Source of the DNA: Protaetiibacter mangrovi
GTDB taxonomy: Bacteria > Actinomycetota > Actinomycetes > Actinomycetales > Microbacteriaceae
Direction: 5' to 3'
Assembly (NCBI RefSeq): GCF_024752305.1
Contig: NZ_JANTHX010000002.1
Location: 42,261 to 87,138 of the forward strand
Length of the DNA: 44,878 bases
Part shown: positions 39,927-44,878 of the stretch, piece after piece
Layout of the letters: each line of letters begins with the position of its first letter
How positions within the stretch are numbered: position 1 is the first letter of the stretch
Notes under the pieces: model-generated
The model's database searches: none
What the model was told of the DNA's origin: nothing
The model's input: only the letters and a program-made list of their open reading frames with translations
Translations under genes and position numbers: made by a program

Positions 39927-41669
39927 ATGACCGCTTTGCCGTACCCGCACACCCGTGGATGGTCCGTTCCGCGCCTCCCGTCCACCCTGACCGGGCGCCG
40001 CGCCCGGCTCGCCGCCGTGATCGCCCTCGTCGCCGCATCCGCCGTGATCGCCGCGACCGCGCTCGTCGCGCTCGCGCCCGCCATCACGCTGCCGGCCGGG
40101 CGCTACATCCTCTCCTTCGGCGACGAGGCCCGCGCGACGCAGGTCGCCGCGAACCTCGAGCTGACGCCCACCGCGGAGTACGCGTCCGTGCAGGGGTATG
40201 CCGCCCAGCTGACCTCGGCCCAGGCGACGGCCCTGTCCCGCGACGGATCCGTGCGCGGCATCACCATCGACCGACCGACCTGGGGCTACGGGCAGACCGT
40301 CACGAACGTGCCCAAGGCGGTGGAGGCCACCGGCGCGCCGGTGTATGCGGGTGACGGCATAGACGACTACTCCGGCCCGGCCGTCGCCGTCATCGACTCC
40401 GGCGTCGACGAGAACGCCGACTACGACCTGGCCGGAGCCGTCAACTGCTTCGGGTCCGGCACCGCCTCCGACGCGAACGGCCACGGGACAGGCGTCTCCG
40501 GCTACATGGCCGCATCCGACAACGCGATCGGCATCGTCGGCGTCGCGCCCGGCGCGCCCATCTACTCCGTCCGCGTGCTCGGCACCAAGAACGAGGGCAC
40601 CCTCTCCGGCCTCATGTGCGGACTCGACTGGGTGCTGCAGAACCACGCCCAGTACGACATCGAGGTCGTCAACATGAGCATGGGCACGACGGGCGCCGAC
40701 GACGGCAACTGCGGCTACAGCAACGGGGACGTGGTGCACCAGGCGATCTGCGACATCGTGGCGGCCGGGGTCACCGTGGTCGCGGCGGCCGGCAACCAGA
40801 AGGTCGACTTCCGCACGCTCATCCCCGCCGCCTACGACGAGGTGCTCACCGCGACGAACTACGCCGACTACGACGGGATGCCGGGCGGGGTCGGCGTCGC
40901 GCCGTGCGCCGTCGAGACCCCCGACGACAGCTACGCCGCCACGACGAACTTCGCCGTGCTCGACTCGGACAAGGCGCACACGGTGGCGGCTCCCGGCATG
41001 TGCCCGTACACCCTGAAGAAGGGCGGCGGCGCGGCGTACATCCAGTCGGGCACCAGCATGTCGACGGCGGCGACGAGCGGCGTCGTGCTCGACTGCCTCT
41101 CGCCCGGCGGCGCGTGCGTCGGCAAGTCGCCGGCCGAGATCATCCAGGTGATCCGGGCGCAAGCAGCCGCCGCCGCCCAGCTGCGCGGACACCAGTTCAC
41201 GGGCGACCCGCTGAACCCGGTCAGCGGCAAGTACTTCGGTTTCGCCGTGTCCGTGATCCCGGTCGGCGACATCGTGCCGACGCCGACGCCCACCCCGACC
41301 GACACCCCCACCCCGACCCCCACGCCCACCGCCACGGAGACGCCGACGCCGACGCCGACGCCCACTCCGACCCAGGCGCCGGACACCCAGGCACCGATCG
41401 TGTCGATCCTCACGCCGTCGAGCGGACAGACCATCTCGGGCTCCTTCACGGCGCTCGCGTCGGCGTCCGACGACGTCGGCGTCGAGGGCGTCTCGTTCTG
41501 GTCGGGTTCGCAGAAACTCGGCGACGCGGCCTGGACGGGGCAGTACTGGGCGCTTACGGTGAATACAAGTGCTTATCGAAACGGCTCGTACCCGATCGTC
41601 GCGAAAGCTCGCGATGCGGCCGGCAACACCGGAAACAGTGCGCAGATCACGGTGGTGATCCGCAACTGA
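39927..41669 (+). CDS. Secreted subtilase (S8) with PT-linker and Ig-like domain
   Basis: The 580-residue protein has a signal or anchor segment (about 28-54) and an I9-like propeptide (58-117, YILSFGDEARATQV). The catalytic domain runs from about 120 to 445, with Asp157 (AVAVIDSGVD), His186 (DANGHGTGVSGY), oxyanion Asn290 and Ser377 (IQSGTSMSTAATSG). His is in HGTG instead of the usual HGTH. Residues 451-486 are a Pro-Thr linker. Residues about 488-580 are a Big_17-like Ig domain (APIVSILTPSSGQTISG). It should act at the cell surface, perhaps on EPS enzymes or to free the polymer; that role is a guess. Ribosome site GGAG is seven bases before the ATG. Confidence 0.9.
   Translation: MTALPYPHTRGWSVPRLPSTLTGRRARLAAVIALVAASAVIAATALVALAPAITLPAGRYILSFGDEARATQVAANLELTPTAEYASVQGYAAQLTSAQATALSRDGSVRGITIDRPTWGYGQTVTNVPKAVEATGAPVYAGDGIDDYSGPAVAVIDSGVDENADYDLAGAVNCFGSGTASDANGHGTGVSGYMAASDNAIGIVGVAPGAPIYSVRVLGTKNEGTLSGLMCGLDWVLQNHAQYDIEVVNMSMGTTGADDGNCGYSNGDVVHQAICDIVAAGVTVVAAAGNQKVDFRTLIPAAYDEVLTATNYADYDGMPGGVGVAPCAVETPDDSYAATTNFAVLDSDKAHTVAAPGMCPYTLKKGGGAAYIQSGTSMSTAATSGVVLDCLSPGGACVGKSPAEIIQVIRAQAAAAAQLRGHQFTGDPLNPVSGKYFGFAVSVIPVGDIVPTPTPTPTDTPTPTPTPTATETPTPTPTPTPTQAPDTQAPIVSILTPSSGQTISGSFTALASASDDVGVEGVSFWSGSQKLGDAAWTGQYWALTVNTSAYRNGSYPIVAKARDAAGNTGNSAQITVVIRN
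41277..41384 (+). repeat. Low-complexity Pro-Thr repeat coding region
   Basis: The protease linker is encoded by runs of ccgacg/cccacc-like six-base units (PT dipeptides, residues 451-486, with DT, AT and ET breaks). Such tracts vary in length by slippage, so strains may differ here. This is a protein linker, not a CRISPR or other array. Confidence 0.85.
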
Positions 41670-41679
41670 TGATCAGGGG

Positions 41680-43191
41680 ATGGGGGCGGTCGTCGTGCGC
41701 GATCGATTCGGGAGAAGTCGTGGTCTGACGCTCGGGACGCTGGGGGTGCTCGTCGTGGCGCTCCTGGCACCGGGGTCACCGGCGGGGGCGGCGACAGCCG
41801 ACCGCTACGCGTCCGCAGCGGGGAGCGGCACGGCCTGCACGGCCTCGGCGCCGTGCGCCGTCGGCACCGCGATCGCCGGTGCCGGTGGTGGCGGACGGGT
41901 GCTGCTGCTCTCCGGCAGCTACCCCGACCTGACGGTCTCCGGCGGCGGGGGGACCGCGTCGGCCCCCGTCACGGTCCGACCGGCGAGCGGCGCCTCCGTC
42001 ACCCTCAGCCGGGTGAAGAGCACCGCGCCGTACCTCGTCTGGACGGGTATGCGGGTCGTCACGACCTTCTACCTCAACGCCGGATCGACGGGCTCGCAGC
42101 TGCGATCCATGCACTTCGACGGGGGCGGGCTCTTCCTGCGCGCCGCGAAGATCACGGTCACCGACTCGGAGTTCGAGGGCGGTCACTCGATCGACGGGAT
42201 CCAGGTCGGGAACGCCTCGGACGTGCTGATCGAGGACAACACGATCCACGACTACGACCAGTCGATCGACAACGGCTACCACGCCGACTGCCTGCAGATC
42301 TTCGACAGCTCGCGCGTCACGGTGCGCGGCAACAGGATCGCGAACTGCTACAACGCGGGCGTGATCCTGTCGCCCGGCGGCGGCACCGGCATGACCGACA
42401 TCGTGATCGAGTCGAACTTCATCCAGAGCTGCGTCGTCCGCTCGCCGCTCTGCGGCGGCGGCTCCGCCGTGGACCTGCGTCCGCCGAAGATCACCGGACT
42501 GGTCTTCCGCAGCAACACGGTGCTCGCCGGGTCGACGCGCCTGACCGCGTCGCCCGGGCTCGTGGCCGACCGGAACATCCTCGGATACCTCTCGGACTGC
42601 GCGGCCCCGTTCACCAACACGGTGATCCTCGCCTGGAACACCTCGGTGTGCGCCCAGCCCTCCGCGCTCGGCGTCGGCGGAACACGCTACGGCGAGGTCG
42701 ACTTCCGGGATCGCGACGGCGGCGACCTGCATCTGGTCGACCCCACCCAGGCCCGCATCTCGGGGGCCGGCTCCGTCGCGACGGCGGCCACGGACGTCGA
42801 CGGCCAGGCGCTCGACACACGCCTCGCGGGCGCCGACAGCGTGCCGGGTGCCGTGCTCGGAGCCGTCCCCGCGCCGACACCTCCGGTCGGCTCGGGCGGG
42901 GGCGGCTCGGGCGGATCCGGCGTGCTGACGCTGCCCGCCGGCACCGGTACGAGCTCCGACATCCCCGGGATCGACGCCTACTTCGCGTCGAAGGGCATCG
43001 CGGCGGCCTCCTTCACGATCCCGGTGAACGGGCGCACGCTCGTCAGCGGCACCCGCTCGGCGTCGCGATGGACGGTCTCCTGGAACCTCACGGGCGTGCC
43101 CGCCGGTCTCTACACGACCGACGCGGTCGTGGTCACGACGAGCGGTGCGACGACCACCATCCCCGTGACCATCCGGGTGGTGCCCGCGTAG
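41680..43191 (+). CDS. Secreted parallel beta-helix protein (paralogue)
   Basis: The 503-residue protein has a signal peptide (about 16-40, ending AGAATA) without lipobox, so it is secreted or loosely held. Its beta-helix block 164-266 (FEGGHSIDGIQVGNAS, DYDQSIDNGYHADC, ANCYNAGVILSPGGG, CGGGSA) aligns with residues 161-250 of the lipoprotein at 26909-28063; both also share PTQARIS. A Gly-Ser linker (404-414) joins a C-terminal beta-sandwich-like domain that could bind glycan. It may modify or hold the EPS. Start at ATG 41680 is uncertain: GTG 41695 has a better ribosome site. It lies 10 bp after the protease and ends the operon. Confidence 0.82.
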   Translation: MGAVVVRDRFGRSRGLTLGTLGVLVVALLAPGSPAGAATADRYASAAGSGTACTASAPCAVGTAIAGAGGGGRVLLLSGSYPDLTVSGGGGTASAPVTVRPASGASVTLSRVKSTAPYLVWTGMRVVTTFYLNAGSTGSQLRSMHFDGGGLFLRAAKITVTDSEFEGGHSIDGIQVGNASDVLIEDNTIHDYDQSIDNGYHADCLQIFDSSRVTVRGNRIANCYNAGVILSPGGGTGMTDIVIESNFIQSCVVRSPLCGGGSAVDLRPPKITGLVFRSNTVLAGSTRLTASPGLVADRNILGYLSDCAAPFTNTVILAWNTSVCAQPSALGVGGTRYGEVDFRDRDGGDLHLVDPTQARISGAGSVATAATDVDGQALDTRLAGADSVPGAVLGAVPAPTPPVGSGGGGSGGSGVLTLPAGTGTSSDIPGIDAYFASKGIAAASFTIPVNGRTLVSGTRSASRWTVSWNLTGVPAGLYTTDAVVVTTSGATTTIPVTIRVVPA

Positions 43192-43226
43192 CCGTTTCGC
43201 GGATTCGCCGCCGGCGTTAACGGCAG

Positions 43227-43276
43227 GTAAAACCTCCCCGTTCGGGGGGCATCGAGTATTGACACCCGATGCCCCC
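43227..43276 (+). promoter_or_regulatory. GTAAA-hairpin element (copy 3) with competing hairpins
   Basis: GTAAAACCT (43227-43235) is identical in nine bases to the copy at 33683. CCCC-GTTC-GGGG (43236-43247) forms one hairpin. A second, perfect inverted repeat GGGGGCATCG (43245-43254) with CGATGCCCCC (43267-43276) uses part of the same G-run, so the two cannot form together. The element lies in the 233-bp gap before the UDP-glucose dehydrogenase gene and 36 bp after the beta-helix stop. It may be a terminator, an attenuator or an operator. Confidence 0.5.
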
Positions 43277-43424
43277 GCTGCCACCTTGGTGCCAGCAACT
43301 GTTGGACGGTCGCCGGGTACCCCCACCGAGCGGATGATCCCGCCCACGGTCGATGAGGATTGCGTCACCACCCCGATGGGTGGCGTCAGTTGAGATCGGA
43401 CACTCCTGACGCGAAGGACGTACC

Positions 43425-44777
43425 GTGAACGCTCGCCCCCCGAAACCCCGCATCACCGTCATCGGCACCGGTTACCTCGGAGCCACCCAGGCCGTCTGCA
43501 TGGCCCACCTCGGCTTCGAGGTGGTGGCCGTCGACGTCGATCCCGTGAAGGTCGATGCCCTCGCATCCGGTCGACTGCCGTTCTTCGAGCCCGGCCTCGA
43601 CACCCTGCTCGTCGAGACCCTCGCGACGGGTCGGCTGCGGTTCACCACCGACTTCGCCGACGCGGCCGCCTTCGGCGAGGTGCACTTCGTCTGCGTCGGC
43701 ACGCCGCAGTCGTCCGGTTCGGATGCGGCGGATCTGCGCTACGTCGACGCGGCGTTCTCGGAGCTGGCGCGGCGCATCACCGGACGCGCCCTGATCGTCG
43801 GCAAGTCGACGGTGCCGGTGGGCACCGCCGAGCGCCTGGCCGGCATGGTGGCGGAGCTCACGGGCGGCGAGGTCGAGGTCGCCTGGAACCCGGAGTTCCT
43901 GCGCGAGGGCTTCGCCGTCGAGGACACCCTCCACCCGGACCGACTGGTCTTCGGCGTGGCGAGCGCCGAGGCCGAGCAGAGCCTGCGCGACGCCTACGCC
44001 CCGCTCCTGGAGGAGGGTGTGCCCGTCGTGGTCGCCGACCTCGCGACCGCCGAGCTCGTGAAGGTCGCCGCGAACTCCTTCCTCGCCACCAAGATCTCGT
44101 TCATCAACGCCATGGCCGAGGTGTGCGAGGCATCCGGGGCGGACGTCTCGCTGCTCGCCCGCGCACTCAGCTACGACGACCGGATCGGCGGCCGCTTCCT
44201 GAAGCCCGGGCTCGGATTCGGCGGCGGCTGCCTCCCGAAGGACATCCGCGCCTTCCGCGCCCGTGCCGAGGAGCTGGGCGTCAGCGCGGCGGTCACCTTC
44301 CTGCACGAGGTCGACCAGATCAACCTCCGGCGCAGGTCGCGCACGGTCGACCTGGTCCGCGAGCTCGCGGGCCCCGACCTCCACGGCGTGCGGGTGGCCG
44401 CGCTCGGCGCCGCCTTCAAGCCGGACTCCGACGACGTGCGCGACGCGCCCGCCCTCGACGTGGCGCGGCTGCTCTACCTCGAGGGGGCGAGCGTCGTGGT
44501 CTACGACCCGAAGGCGAACGCCAACGCCCACCGCGCCTACCCCGACCTCGACTACGCCGACTCCCTCGCGGAAGCCGTGAACGAGGCGGATGTCGTGCTG
44601 CTGCTGACGGAGTGGGCCGAGTTCGTCTCCGCCGCACCCGAGGACATGGGGGTGCTCGTCGCCCATCGACGCATCGTCGACGGGCGCGGGGCGCTCGACG
44701 TCGAACGCTACCGGGCCGCGGGATGGGAGTACCGCGCCCTCGGCCGGCCGGCCGAGGTCGGCGCGGCTCGACCCTAG
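43425..44777 (+). CDS. UDP-glucose 6-dehydrogenase
   Basis: The 450-residue enzyme oxidises UDP-glucose twice to UDP-glucuronate with NAD. The Rossmann loop is VIGTGYLG (13-19). GKSTVPVGTAERL and WNPEFLREGFAVEDTLHPDRL bind substrate, and Cys269 in GFGGGCLPKD is the catalytic thiol. The C-terminal domain has LGAAFKPDSDDVRDAPALDV and YDPKA. The gene supplies UDP-GlcA for the EPS, so the polymer probably holds uronic acid. GTG start at 43425 has AAGGA six bases upstream. It is transcribed separately from the operon before it, and a hairpin follows the TAG stop. Confidence 0.95.
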   Translation: MNARPPKPRITVIGTGYLGATQAVCMAHLGFEVVAVDVDPVKVDALASGRLPFFEPGLDTLLVETLATGRLRFTTDFADAAAFGEVHFVCVGTPQSSGSDAADLRYVDAAFSELARRITGRALIVGKSTVPVGTAERLAGMVAELTGGEVEVAWNPEFLREGFAVEDTLHPDRLVFGVASAEAEQSLRDAYAPLLEEGVPVVVADLATAELVKVAANSFLATKISFINAMAEVCEASGADVSLLARALSYDDRIGGRFLKPGLGFGGGCLPKDIRAFRARAEELGVSAAVTFLHEVDQINLRRRSRTVDLVRELAGPDLHGVRVAALGAAFKPDSDDVRDAPALDVARLLYLEGASVVVYDPKANANAHRAYPDLDYADSLAEAVNEADVVLLLTEWAEFVSAAPEDMGVLVAHRRIVDGRGALDVERYRAAGWEYRALGRPAEVGAARP

Positions 44778-44780
44778 AGT

Positions 44781-44832
44781 TCCGCCGGGGTCCGGGGTTT
44801 ATCGGGAACTCCGGCCCCCGGCGGACACCTTT
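44781..44832 (+). terminator. Likely intrinsic terminator after UDP-glucose dehydrogenase
   Basis: TCCGCCGGGG (44781-44790) pairs perfectly with CCCCGGCGGA (44816-44825), with a 25-base loop that can itself pair in part. CACC and a TTTT run (44829-44832) follow. The hairpin starts just after the TAG at 44775-44777. The T-run is short, as is common in high-GC genomes. The last 46 bases of the window show no gene. Confidence 0.6.
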
Positions 44833-44878
44833 TCGACGCTACTCCCCGCCTCCCCGGGAATAGCAGTAGACGTGACGT

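Noticed and set aside
41277-41384. Short tandem repeats resembling an array
   Set aside because: They encode a continuous Pro-Thr linker in the subtilase, with no spacers of unique sequence, so it is not a CRISPR.

Overview
The window is very GC-rich, densely packed with genes and has strong G/C preference at third codon positions. It carries a single-chain glycyl-tRNA synthetase, many GTG starts and several leaderless promoters. These traits, with a nudix regulator-nadABC-cysteine desulfurase operon, point to a high-GC actinobacterium, most likely Micrococcales and probably Microbacteriaceae. The family-level guess is inference from gene content and sequence style, not from a marker phylogeny.

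Layout. 1-9745 is chromosomal housekeeping and accessory sequence: a small Rho_N/SAP-like protein, a stress-type SDR, a YihY/BrkB membrane protein and a DUF6328 membrane protein (minus strand); an alpha/beta hydrolase; a GT2; an Ada-AraC-AlkA methylation-repair fusion; a GlcD-type FAD oxidase; a shrunken quinone oxidoreductase-like protein; an AhpD-like protein; and a mycofactocin-type SDR. 9833-15427 is the de novo NAD operon: a NrtR-like regulator, nadA, nadB, nadC and a cysteine desulfurase that probably supplies the NadA Fe-S cluster. 15431-19964 holds a divergent LysR/class V aminotransferase pair, glyS and a CPBP protease. 19966-21034 is a complete IS481-family element with 6-bp target duplications, sitting exactly in the shared CTAG stop of two convergent genes.

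21036-44777 is an exopolysaccharide (EPS) cluster. It encodes a polysaccharide pyruvyl transferase, two left-handed beta-helix acyltransferases, a WcaJ/ExoY-like priming sugar transferase, an Alg14-Alg13-type fused glycosyltransferase, several GT2 and GT4 enzymes, a Wzx-like flippase, a Wzy-like polymerase, a Wzz-like chain-length protein and UDP-glucose dehydrogenase. Less usual members are a WS/DGAT-type acyltransferase, an SGNH lipoprotein hydrolase, a subtilase and two paralogous secreted parallel beta-helix proteins. Together they suggest a uronate-containing, acylated and possibly pyruvylated surface polymer built on undecaprenyl phosphate, flipped, polymerised and then trimmed or modified outside the cell.

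The strongest non-gene signals are: (1) a 45-bp hairpin repeat present once between genes and twice, inverted, inside the coding sequence of nadB; (2) the IS481 insertion that rebuilt both stop codons, plus an inverted repeat masking its transposase ribosome site; (3) a recurring TANNNT-N6-start leaderless promoter layout, including a 28-bp back-to-back pair; and (4) a repeated GTAAA-plus-hairpin element in front of three EPS transcription units. No CRISPR array, rRNA or tRNA was seen.
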